From the NCBI GenBank assembly GCA_903910585.1, contig CAIWAH010000098.1, positions 1 through 58,894 of the forward strand: a DNA stretch of 58,894 nucleotides, in the 5' to 3' direction. Position numbers and translations under genes: made by a program. Source of the DNA: an uncultured Verrucomicrobiota bacterium. GTDB lineage: Bacteria > Verrucomicrobiota > Verrucomicrobiia > Limisphaerales > UBA9464. The notes beneath the pieces were generated by a model, which did no database searches, was not told the DNA's origin, and saw only the letters and a program-made list of their open reading frames with translations. Shown here piece after piece: positions 23,412-31,630 of this stretch. How positions within the stretch are numbered: the stretch's first letter is position 1; every line of letters begins with the position of its first letter.

Positions 23412-26400
23412 AGATTCCTTCGCCGCCGCCGTCCACTGCGCCTCGAATTCCGCCCGCCGTCCTGATGAAAGCCTTTCGCCATGTCACCCGCACCAGCCTC
23501 GTGCTGGGCACCGCCGCGCTGTTCCCCTTCGTATCCCTCGGCGCCGACATTCCCAACACCCGGGCGCTCGAACGTGACTTCCAGCGCAAGGCGCTTCCGG
23601 TCCTCAAGGAATATTGCCTGGGCTGCCACTCGACCGAGAAGCACAAGGGCGACCTCGATCTGGAACGATTCACGTCACTCGCGGAGGTTGTGAAGCAGCC
23701 CAAGGTCTGGCAGGGCGTCGTGGACCAGATGGCGCTCGGTGAAATGCCGCCCAAGGACAAGCCCCAGCCGTCCAAGTCCCAGGCGGCGCAACTGACCGGC
23801 TGGGTTTCCGGAGCCCTCGATGCCGCGGCGCAGGCCCGGGCCGGTGATCCCGGACCGGTCGTGCTCCGGCGGCTTTCCAATGCGGAATACACCTACACGC
23901 TCCGCGACCTCACCGGCGTCATGTCGCTGGACCCGGCGAAGGAATTTCCGGCCGATTCCGCGGCGGGCGAAGGGTTCATGAACGTCGGCAACGCCCTGGT
24001 GATGTCGCCGACGCTGCTGACGAAGTATCTGGATGCCGCCAAGGGCGTTGCCGAACAGGCCGTGCTGCTGCCGGACGGCATCGGTTTCTCGGCCAGCGCC
24101 TCGGCGCGCGACTGGGCGGAGGAAAGGCTGGCGGCCATCCGCGGGTTCTACGGCCGCTTCACCGTCAACGGCGGCGGTTCTGCGGTGAATCTTCAGGGAA
24201 TCCGGTTCGACACCAAGGACGGCGGCGTCCTGCCGCTCGCGAAGTATCTGGAAGCCACCCTGGAACTGCGGGAGGCCGTCCCAACCCGTAGCAGCCGACG
24301 TAAGGAGGCTTCGGCTCAAGTGGGAAGCCGGACGTCGGAAGTTGGAATTGATCAAAGCCTTCTCACGTCGGCTGCTACGAAGCATGGATTGGTTCCAAAA
24401 TATCTCCAGACGCTATGGTCGGAGCTGAACGATCCAGCACCGTCGTTCCTGCTGGACCAGTTGCGCACCCGTTGGCGGGCGGCCAAGCCCGGCGAGGGTG
24501 CGTCCCTCGCCGACTTCGTGGCGCAGTGGCAGCAGTCGCTCTGGCGCTTCACGCAGGTCGGTCACATCGGCAAGCGCGATGGTCCCAAGGCGTGGCAGGT
24601 GCCGGTCACGCCCCTCGCGGAGGCAAGGGAAGTCCGGCTCAAGCTGCCGGTCGCCAATGACGGTCAGGAGGTGGTTTTCTACCTCGCGTCGTCGGACGCC
24701 GGCGATGGCAACGTCGGGGACTTCGCCTTGTGGGATAATCCGCGACTCGTCGCACCCGGCCGGGCGGACCTGCCGCTGCGGGATGTGCGGGCGGCCGTGG
24801 CGCGCCTAGACGCGCACCGCGAACTGCTTTTCCGACAGACCGCCGGCTGCCTCGCGGCCGCGGCGGAAGTGCAGGGGCCGCTTGCCGAGGCGGCCCGGGC
24901 ACAGCTCGCGCAGAAGCACGGTGTCGATCCCGTCGCGCTGGCCGCCTGGCTGGATTGCCTGGGATTGGGTTCGGGCGAGGCCCGTCTCGAAGGCCACATG
25001 ACGACCAGGCTGGAGAGCCTTTCCAATTACGACTTCGTGAAGGGCTGGAGTGCCGCCGATGCGCTGAGTGTCGTCGCGAATTCGTCCGCCCAGCCGGTTC
25101 GCGTTCCCGGCAACCTGAAGCCGCACGGCGTCGCCGCCCATCCCGCACCGAACCGCCGGGCGCTTTTGAGTTGGCGGAGCCCGGTCGCGACGACGGTGAC
25201 GGCCCGAGGCCTGATCCAGCATGCCCATCCGGAGTGCGGCAACGGCGTCACGTGGACCGTGGAGCTGCGTCGCGGTCACACGCGCCAACGGCTGGCGGCT
25301 GGCACGGCTCAGGGCGCCAAGGAAGTGAAATTCGGGCCGTCCGAAGGTCTGGCTGTCCAGCCGGGCGACGTGGTGACGGTCATCCTCGGTCCGCGCGACG
25401 GGAACCATTCCTGCGACCTGACCGCGGTGGACTTCACGCTGTCCGACGGCACGCGGACTTGGGATCTGGCGAAGGACGTTTCGCCGAACCTGCTGGCGGG
25501 CAATCCGCACGCCGATTCACTGGGCAACGCCGGCGTCTGGCACTTCCACAGCGAACCCGACCAGGGCGGCGGTCCGGAGTCGGTGCTGCCGGCCGGATCG
25601 TTGCTGGCGAAGTGGCAGTCCGCCGGCGAGGCCGCCGAGAAGGGGCGCCTCGCGGGGCAAGTGCAGCAACTGCTGGTGGGCAACGGCGACGGACTCGCGA
25701 AGGATTCGCCCGATGCGGTCTTCCGGCGTCAGCTCCGTTCGCCCAACGGACCTTTGCTGAGTTCCATTCTCCGGAACGGCGGACATGAGCAGGCTCTTTC
25801 AGAAGTCGGAAGTCGGAACCCAGAAGTCGGAATTGATCCATCGCTCTTCGGCAAGCATCCCGACGGAGCCAAGGTCACCGCGACCAGCCTCTGTGTCCGG
25901 GCGCCTTCGGTGATCGAGGTGCGCCTGCCGGCCGAGCTGGCGGAAGGCTGCGAGTTTGTGTCCACCACCGGACTTCACGCCGAGACGGGCGGCGAAGGCA
26001 GCGTGCAGATGCAGGTGCTCACCACCCGGCCGACTGCGCTCGGACTCGCCGCGGGCGCGGTGAAGGAGCAGGGGGGCAAGGGCACGTGGTCCGACGGGGA
26101 ACGCCCGGTGTTGTCCGACGCGCCGATCCTCGTCCGCAATGACAGCGCCGCCCGGAAGCGCATCGAGTCGGCGTTGGAACGGTTCCGGCAGATGTTCCCG
26201 GCCGCGCTGTGCTACACGAAGATCGTGCCGGTGGATGAGGTCGTGACGCTCACGCTTTACTACCGCGAGGACGATGCCCTGCGCCGGCTGATGCTGGATG
26301 ATGCCCAGACCGCGGAGCTGGAACGCCTGTGGGCCGAGCTGCACTTTGTCAGTCAGGACGCGCTCAAGCTCGTGGATGCCTTCGAGCAGCTCTGGCAATA

Positions 26401-27766
26401 CGCGACGCAGGATGCCGACCCGAGCGCCTTCGAGCCGTTGCGCGAACCGATTAAGCTACGCGCGGAAAAGTTCCGCCAGGAACTCACCAACGCCCAACCG
26501 AAGCATCTCGACGCCGTGCTGAAGTTTGCCGAGGGCGCCTATCGCCGGCCATTGAGCCCGGGCGAGCGGGACGAGTTGGGAGGGCTTTACCGGAAGCTGC
26601 GGGCCGAAGAGCTGTCCCACGAGGCCGCGGTTCGCCTGACGCTGGCGCGCACGCTGGTGTCGCCGGCCTTCCTGTATCGGGCGGAGAAGCCGGGACCGGG
26701 CGATCGCTCGAGTCCGGTAAGCGACTGGGAACTGGCCACGCGCCTCAGCTATTTCCTCTGGTCGTCCGCGCCGGATGCGGAACTGCGTGCCGTCGCGGCC
26801 AGCGGAAAACTTCACGAACCGAAGACACTGGCCGCACAGACCCGCCGGATGCTGCAGGATCCGAAGACGCGCCGGCTCGCGACCGAGTTCGGCACGGCGT
26901 GGCTGCATCTCTACGACTTCCGCGAGCTGAACGAGAAGAGCGAGCGGCACTTCCCGGACTTCAACGGCCTGCGGGAGGCGATGCACGAGGAGACCGTCCG
27001 GTTCTTCACGGACCTGTTCCGCCATAACGGCCGGGTGCTCGACGTGCTCGACGCCGACCACACGTTCGTGAACGCGGAGCTCGCGAAGTTTTACGGTCTG
27101 CCGGCAGTTCCGGCCGGAACGTCCGCAGACGGATGGCGCCGGGTGAACGGCCTGAAGGCCCTGGGCCGCGGCGGCGTGCTAGGGCAGGCGGCCGTGTTGG
27201 CGAAGCAATCCGGAGCGTCCCGCACGAGTCCCATCCTGCGCGGCAACTGGACTGCCGAGGTGCTGCTCGGTGACAAGCTCCCGCGTCCGCCCAAGGATGT
27301 GCCGCGGCTGCCCGAGGACGAGGCCGCCGAGTCGCTCACCGTGCGGCAGCTCACCGAGAAGCACAGCACCGATCCGAAGTGTTTTGGGTGCCATCGGCAG
27401 ATCGATCCCTACGGCTTCGCGCTGGAAGCGTTCGACGCCATCGGGCGCCGGCGGGAGGTGGATCTGGGGGGGCATCCCATTGATACCAAGACCAAGGTGC
27501 TCGACGGAACCGAGTTGGACGGCCTCGGCGGGCTGCGGACCTATCTCCTGACCCAACGGCGCGATTCGTTTGTCCGGCAGTTCTGCCGGAAGCTGCTCGG
27601 CTACTCGCTGGGACGCGGCGTGCAGCTTTCGGACCGGCCGCTTCTCGAGGACATTTCCGCCCGCCTGAAGAAGGGGGATTACCGGATCGAGCCCCTCGTC
27701 GAGGCGATCGTCCTCAGCCGCCAGTTCCGCGAGATCCGCGGCCTCGACGTTGCCGCTGATGAGTGA
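23408..27766 (+). CDS. Secreted DUF1592-type cytochrome protein (PSCyt/DUF1587/1595/1592/1588/1585), 1452 aa
   Basis: The ATG at 23408 overlaps the GH39 stop; Met20 (23465) begins a cleaner signal peptide (FRHVTRTSLVLGTAALF). Domains in order: a cytochrome-c-like module with haem motif CLGCH near residue 75; DUF1587 (RRLSNAEYTYTLRDLTGV, about 155); a long middle region with a beta-sandwich (GDVVTVILGPRDGNHSCDL) that is probably sugar-binding; DUF1595 (EGAYRRPLSPGERDELGGLY); DUF1592 (ATRLSYFLWSSAPDAEL); DUF1588, including CFGCHRQIDPYGFALEAFD; and DUF1585 at the end. Usual family members are about half to two-thirds this long. The excess is the middle region, where two related repeat elements are translated in frame (24287-24379 and about 25801-25845). 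Its usual DUF1552 partner is absent. Activity is unknown; a redox role is inferred from the haem motifs. Confidence 0.9.
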   Translation: MKIPSPPPSTAPRIPPAVLMKAFRHVTRTSLVLGTAALFPFVSLGADIPNTRALERDFQRKALPVLKEYCLGCHSTEKHKGDLDLERFTSLAEVVKQPKVWQGVVDQMALGEMPPKDKPQPSKSQAAQLTGWVSGALDAAAQARAGDPGPVVLRRLSNAEYTYTLRDLTGVMSLDPAKEFPADSAAGEGFMNVGNALVMSPTLLTKYLDAAKGVAEQAVLLPDGIGFSASASARDWAEERLAAIRGFYGRFTVNGGGSAVNLQGIRFDTKDGGVLPLAKYLEATLELREAVPTRSSRRKEASAQVGSRTSEVGIDQSLLTSAATKHGLVPKYLQTLWSELNDPAPSFLLDQLRTRWRAAKPGEGASLADFVAQWQQSLWRFTQVGHIGKRDGPKAWQVPVTPLAEAREVRLKLPVANDGQEVVFYLASSDAGDGNVGDFALWDNPRLVAPGRADLPLRDVRAAVARLDAHRELLFRQTAGCLAAAAEVQGPLAEAARAQLAQKHGVDPVALAAWLDCLGLGSGEARLEGHMTTRLESLSNYDFVKGWSAADALSVVANSSAQPVRVPGNLKPHGVAAHPAPNRRALLSWRSPVATTVTARGLIQHAHPECGNGVTWTVELRRGHTRQRLAAGTAQGAKEVKFGPSEGLAVQPGDVVTVILGPRDGNHSCDLTAVDFTLSDGTRTWDLAKDVSPNLLAGNPHADSLGNAGVWHFHSEPDQGGGPESVLPAGSLLAKWQSAGEAAEKGRLAGQVQQLLVGNGDGLAKDSPDAVFRRQLRSPNGPLLSSILRNGGHEQALSEVGSRNPEVGIDPSLFGKHPDGAKVTATSLCVRAPSVIEVRLPAELAEGCEFVSTTGLHAETGGEGSVQMQVLTTRPTALGLAAGAVKEQGGKGTWSDGERPVLSDAPILVRNDSAARKRIESALERFRQMFPAALCYTKIVPVDEVVTLTLYYREDDALRRLMLDDAQTAELERLWAELHFVSQDALKLVDAFEQLWQYATQDADPSAFEPLREPIKLRAEKFRQELTNAQPKHLDAVLKFAEGAYRRPLSPGERDELGGLYRKLRAEELSHEAAVRLTLARTLVSPAFLYRAEKPGPGDRSSPVSDWELATRLSYFLWSSAPDAELRAVAASGKLHEPKTLAAQTRRMLQDPKTRRLATEFGTAWLHLYDFRELNEKSERHFPDFNGLREAMHEETVRFFTDLFRHNGRVLDVLDADHTFVNAELAKFYGLPAVPAGTSADGWRRVNGLKALGRGGVLGQAAVLAKQSGASRTSPILRGNWTAEVLLGDKLPRPPKDVPRLPEDEAAESLTVRQLTEKHSTDPKCFGCHRQIDPYGFALEAFDAIGRRREVDLGGHPIDTKTKVLDGTELDGLGGLRTYLLTQRRDSFVRQFCRKLLGYSLGRGVQLSDRPLLEDISARLKKGDYRIEPLVEAIVLSRQFREIRGLDVAADE
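24287..24379. repeat. 93-bp element with perfect 15-bp terminal inverted repeats, inside the DUF1592-type gene
   Basis: CGTAGCAGCCGACGT at 24287-24301 is the exact reverse complement of 24365-24379. The interior holds degenerate GAAGCCGG/GTCGG/GAAGTTGG direct repeats followed by AATTGATC. 93 bp is a multiple of three. It is translated as a hydrophilic stretch including VGSRTSEVGIDQSL and ending SAATKHG. It carries no gene of its own. Confidence 0.85.
25801..25845 (+). repeat. Second, partial copy of the same element in the same gene
   Basis: Three GAAGTCGG units (25802, 25809, 25823) lead into GGAATTGATC, as in the interior of 24287-24379. The terminal inverted repeats are missing. It is read in the same frame, giving VGSRNPEVGIDPSL against VGSRTSEVGIDQSL in the first copy. 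Confidence 0.75.
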
Positions 27767-27779
27767 ACGGTGGCGCCTT

Positions 27780-28679
27780 TCAGGGCGGGGAAGGGAACGA
27801 GCCCGAGCCGGCTTGGAGTCCGTCGTCCACGGCCGATGCCAAGGCGGCCAGGTATTCGCGGCCGCGGGGATGATGGGTGATCGCGACCAGGATGTAGTGC
27901 CGGCCAGGGCCGGTGACGATGGCCGCGTCGTGCTGCCAGTTTTCCCAGTCGCCCCATTTGCGCAGAATCTCGACCGGACGTCCGGCGAGACCGAGCACGA
28001 ACCGTTCTTGGTCGTGCGGCAGTTCCGGCGAGGCGAAGATGTCGCGCAGCGCCCGCGACACCGCGGGGCTTTCCAGCCGTCCCTGTTCCAGCAGCAGGAA
28101 GTAGCGGAGCACCTGCCGGACGGTGGCGGCGTGGGAATGCCCGCCGACCGGATCGGGATACCGTTCGTCGGCGCGCCCGTAGTGTTTGCCGACCCAGAGG
28201 CCGCCGCCGCGGGCGGAGTCGTAGAAGCCGCGTTCGGTCAGGCATTGCTGGATGTAGCGCAGGCCGAGCTGGGCCGAGTATTTCGCCGCCAGTTCGTTCG
28301 AGGAGAGCTTGGCGATCAGGCCCAGTTCGTGGCGGACGGCGGGATCGGGCTGCGTGGCGGCTTCCGGGTGGCGGACGAAGTAGGCGAGCAGAATGCCGAT
28401 TTTGGGCACGCTTGCGGCGTATTCGATGCGGTCCGGATGGATCAGGGCAAGTCGACCGGTGCGGAGGTCGCACAGGCCGACCGCGGTCTGCTCGGTCGTC
28501 ATGCCGAACTGCGCCCGCAGGCGTGCGTCCAGGGACTCAACCTGGCGCTGCAGGCCGGCGTCCACCGGAGTGTTGTAATCCAACGTGAGCGGAGGCGGGG
28601 CGGGACTCATGCGGCGTTCGGGAAGCGTGCAGGAGGTCAGCAGCAAGACGGACAGGGCGGTGAACAGGCGCAGGTTCAT
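27780..28679 (-). CDS. Beta-lactamase-fold serine hydrolase lipoprotein
   Basis: 299 aa with a lipoprotein signal (ALSVLLLTSC). The fold is of class A beta-lactamase/transpeptidase type. YAASVPKIGILLAYF gives the S-x-x-K nucleophile and general base near residue 90, and LSSNELAAKY corresponds to the S-D-N element. The K-T-G triad on the last strand is replaced by WQHDAAIVTG (H-D-A), a variant that makes true beta-lactamase activity doubtful. A peptidase or esterase acting on peptidoglycan fragments or small amides is more likely. It is 16 nt downstream of the DMFA2-like gene on the same strand and converges with the DUF1592-type gene with only 13 bp between stops. Confidence 0.75.
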   Translation of the reverse strand: MNLRLFTALSVLLLTSCTLPERRMSPAPPPLTLDYNTPVDAGLQRQVESLDARLRAQFGMTTEQTAVGLCDLRTGRLALIHPDRIEYAASVPKIGILLAYFVRHPEAATQPDPAVRHELGLIAKLSSNELAAKYSAQLGLRYIQQCLTERGFYDSARGGGLWVGKHYGRADERYPDPVGGHSHAATVRQVLRYFLLLEQGRLESPAVSRALRDIFASPELPHDQERFVLGLAGRPVEILRKWGDWENWQHDAAIVTGPGRHYILVAITHHPRGREYLAALASAVDDGLQAGSGSFPSPP

Positions 28680-28695
28680 CGGGTTTCCCGCTCGG

Positions 28696-30189
28696 TCACG
28701 CGTCGATCATGCGGGCCAGCAGGTTCTGAGTGATGCGCTGCAGTCGCGGATCCGGCCCCTGGGGTGTCGTGTAAACGCTGGGGCGCAGATAGCCCGGCGG
28801 CGCGGACAGACCGTCGCCCCACCAGATGGTGGCGGCGTTGAAGACGAAGTTGCCCTTGGTTCCGGGATAGATCGTCGCGGTGAACTGGCCGCCGTTGGGT
28901 TTGCCGGGGGCGTCCTGCGTGGGCGCGGAGGCAACCACTTCCAGGCCCGGAATCGGTGCGGGATCCCCGTGCCATTCCCAGCCGACGAGCCCGGGAATGC
29001 TGTCGCCGTGTTTCATGCCGGTGCCCGCGAACAGCCAGTGGTCGGGTTTCACACAGGTCCAGTCCGCGCCGCCGGTCACGGGTCCGGTGCTATGGGCGCC
29101 GACCAGTTCATTGGCGTAGGGCCGTTCGTGCGGCAGCGATTTCATGGCAATGAAGTCCCGCGTTCCGCCGGGCGGTCCATAAACCCCCACCCGCTCGAAG
29201 GCCCGCTGATCGGGCGTCAGCGCGATGCGACCGCAGACCGCGTTGCCGGACAGGAAGGCGACGTTCACGCCCGCGGCGATGGCGGCCTGAACGTGGCGGA
29301 ACATCTCGATCGTCCAGTATTCGTCGTGGCCGACCGACAGGAATCCCTTCGCCCGGAGCAGTCCGCGCGGATCGGCGTGGGTGTCCTGGTTGGAGCAATA
29401 GGTGACATCGTAACCGTGCTGTTCGAGCCAGTAGGCGACCGGGAATTCCCAGAGCAGGAATTCGCCGGAGCCCTGCGACAGCGGGGCGTCGAAGATCTGG
29501 CAGTAGCGTCCGTAGGGGCGGTTGAACCCGACCTGCACGCCGCCACCCCAATACCACTGGTCCTTGCCGTCGTCATAGAGCGCGAACTGGGTGGGCCAGC
29601 GGTTGTAAGCCTGCCAGGTGTGGTCGCTGCACTGGAACAGCAGGTCCGCCGGCCGGTCGTCTCGCACGATGAAGATGACGTAGCTTTGCAGGCCGCTGCG
29701 CTGTTCGGTGAGTTTGCCGAGATAGACGCCGCTGAGCCAATCCGCGGGGATGGTGAAGCTCACCGAGGGTTCCCACGCGCAGTTCCGCAGGCGTTTGGCG
29801 CCGACCGGCGGTTCCGGCTGGGGCTTGCCGGGAATCGCCCCGAACGAACGCATCAGCCTGCCGCCGGCGCCGCCGTAGTGACCGAGGCGGTAGATGTCCA
29901 GGGTGAACGCGCTCGCGGGATTGGTGCTGACGAAGACCGAGAGGGAATCGCCGGCGCGCACCCGGGTCTGCGAGCAGTAGCCTTCGATCCATGGGCAACG
30001 CCACTTGGTCGCCGGGTCCACCCGCGTGTTGGTCAACTGCCAGTCGCGGGTTCCCGGGCGGGCGTTTTCAATGACGACGCGATTGGGTCCGGCCGGTCGG
30101 AGACTGGCACAACCTCCCATCGCGGCGGCGGCACCGGCGCCGGCGAGGCTTTTGAGGGCGGTGCGGCGCGAAACGGTCGGGGAACTCAT
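28696..30189 (-). CDS. Tat-exported protein with DMFA2-like (N,N-dimethylformamidase beta-subunit) domain
   Basis: 497 aa from the ATG at 30189; a GTG at 30228 is a possible longer start. SRRTALKSLAGAGAAAAMGG is a twin-arginine signal, and the following C in GGCASL could be a lipobox. A beta-sandwich domain (VRAGDSLSVFVSTNPASAFT, IYRLGHYGGAGGRLM) precedes the DMFA2-like core: RPADLLFQCSDHTWQAYNRW, FDAPLSQGSGEFLLWEFPVAYW, GHDEYWTIEMFRHVQAAI and FLSGNAVCGRI. That family includes the large subunit of dimethylformamidase, an iron amidohydrolase, but most members are uncharacterised. The context with gdhA and a serine hydrolase would fit amide-nitrogen use, which is an inference only. Confidence 0.8.
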   Translation of the reverse strand: MSSPTVSRRTALKSLAGAGAAAAMGGCASLRPAGPNRVVIENARPGTRDWQLTNTRVDPATKWRCPWIEGYCSQTRVRAGDSLSVFVSTNPASAFTLDIYRLGHYGGAGGRLMRSFGAIPGKPQPEPPVGAKRLRNCAWEPSVSFTIPADWLSGVYLGKLTEQRSGLQSYVIFIVRDDRPADLLFQCSDHTWQAYNRWPTQFALYDDGKDQWYWGGGVQVGFNRPYGRYCQIFDAPLSQGSGEFLLWEFPVAYWLEQHGYDVTYCSNQDTHADPRGLLRAKGFLSVGHDEYWTIEMFRHVQAAIAAGVNVAFLSGNAVCGRIALTPDQRAFERVGVYGPPGGTRDFIAMKSLPHERPYANELVGAHSTGPVTGGADWTCVKPDHWLFAGTGMKHGDSIPGLVGWEWHGDPAPIPGLEVVASAPTQDAPGKPNGGQFTATIYPGTKGNFVFNAATIWWGDGLSAPPGYLRPSVYTTPQGPDPRLQRITQNLLARMIDA

Positions 30190-30249
30190 CACGCCAAGGC
30201 TGGGCGCAGAGGAATCCGGCGGCAACACCCCGAAGCGGGCCGCTGGCGC

Positions 30250-31506
30250 TCAGGGAAACAGCCCGCGGCTTTTCTTCGCTTCCCAGACGCGGCGGATGCC
30301 GAGGCTCAGCGCGGCGGTCCGCATCGGGAGGTTCTGTTTGCGGGAAACGTTCAGGGTGCTTTGGAAGGCGCCTTCCAGGATGCGGAACAGTTTGTCCATG
30401 ACCTCGCCCTCCGACCAGAAGAACGACTGGAGATCCTGCACCCATTCGAAGTAGCTCACCACGACTCCGCCGGCATTGCAGAGGATGTCGGGCACGACAA
30501 AGACGTCGCCGCGGCGATTGAGGATTTCGTCAGCTTCGGGCGTGGTCGGCCCGTTGGCGCCCTCCGCGATCACACGGCAGCGAAGTTGACCGGCGTTCTC
30601 CGCGGTGATCTGGCGTTCCAAGGCCGCCGGCACGAGCACGTCGCAGGGCAGAGTCAGCAGGTCCGCATTGGCAATGGGCTCCGCCTCGGGGAAACCCAAG
30701 ATGGTCCGGTGTTCGGCAAACCATGCCTCCAGTCGGCGCAGGTCAATCCCGGCGGCGTTGTGGATGCCGCCGCCTACATCGCTGACACCGATGACTTTGA
30801 GCCCCTGTTTGACGAGCGATTGCGCGGCGACCGCGCCGACATTGCCGTAGCCTTGGACGACGGCGGTGGCGCCGGAAGCTTCCAAGCCCAGCGTGTCCAT
30901 GGCGCGTCCGGCCAGATAGGCCACGCCGCGGCCGGTAGCTTCGCGCCGGCCCAGCGAGCCGCCGAGATGAACCGGCTTGCCCGTGACCACGGCCGGCACG
31001 GCGTGGCCGGCGTGGGTGGAATAGGTGTCCATCAGCCACGCCATGACCTGCTCGTTGGTGCCGACGTCGGGGGCGGGAATGTCCACCTGCGGCCCGATGA
31101 AGTTGACGACTTCCTGGGTGTAACGCCGGGTGAGACGTTCAAGTTCGCCCGGGGAAAGGGAGCGGGCGTCCACGCTGATGCCGCCTTTGGCACCGCCGTA
31201 GGGCAGGCCGGTAAGGGCGCACTTCCAGCTCATCCACAGCGCGAGCGCGGCGACCTCGCCGAGGGTGACGTCCGGGTGGTAACGCAGGCCGCCCTTGGTG
31301 GGGCCGAGGGCAAAGTGATGCTGGACCCGGTAGCCGGCGAAGACGCGCGTTGAGCCGTCATCCATCCGCACGGGACAGGCGACCGTAAGGGCTCGCTTCG
31401 GAAACTTGAGCCAGCCGCGGTCATTGTCCGGGATCGCCAGCAGGTCGGCCACGAGGTCGAACTGCCGTTGCGCCATGTCGAAGGTGGGATGCGCGTAGAT
31501 GTTCAT
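30250..31506 (-). CDS. gdhA: Glutamate dehydrogenase (Glu/Leu/Phe/Val dehydrogenase family)
   Basis: 418 aa from the ATG at 31506 (MNIYAHPTFDMAQRQFDLVA). It interconverts glutamate with 2-oxoglutarate and ammonium. The substrate domain shows KGGLRYHPDVTLGEVAALA and PYGGAKGGI, which holds the catalytic Lys. The NAD(P)-binding domain shows VVQGYGNVGAVAA near residue 225, and later VIAEGANGPTTPEAD and LCNAGGVVVSYFEWVQD. Length and motifs match hexameric bacterial and archaeal GDH. Cofactor preference cannot be assigned. It diverges from waaA across 124 bp and is the first gene of a minus-strand run with the DMFA2-like protein and the lipoprotein. Confidence 0.93.
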   Translation of the reverse strand: MNIYAHPTFDMAQRQFDLVADLLAIPDNDRGWLKFPKRALTVACPVRMDDGSTRVFAGYRVQHHFALGPTKGGLRYHPDVTLGEVAALALWMSWKCALTGLPYGGAKGGISVDARSLSPGELERLTRRYTQEVVNFIGPQVDIPAPDVGTNEQVMAWLMDTYSTHAGHAVPAVVTGKPVHLGGSLGRREATGRGVAYLAGRAMDTLGLEASGATAVVQGYGNVGAVAAQSLVKQGLKVIGVSDVGGGIHNAAGIDLRRLEAWFAEHRTILGFPEAEPIANADLLTLPCDVLVPAALERQITAENAGQLRCRVIAEGANGPTTPEADEILNRRGDVFVVPDILCNAGGVVVSYFEWVQDLQSFFWSEGEVMDKLFRILEGAFQSTLNVSRKQNLPMRTAALSLGIRRVWEAKKSRGLFP

Positions 31507-31630
31507 GTGACCCACGGGGAAGTTCTGCCGGTTGTCACGTCGCGCAAGGGTGCTAATTGGGTGACGAAGAAGTCTTTCCGCTGGTCCGGGAATCACTAAC
31601 CTCGCGCCGCGAACGAGTTACGACCCGGAC

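Noticed and set aside
27780..28679. Calling the lipoprotein a functional beta-lactamase resistance gene
   Set aside because: The K-T-G element is replaced by H-D-A and the context is metabolic, so resistance activity cannot be claimed.
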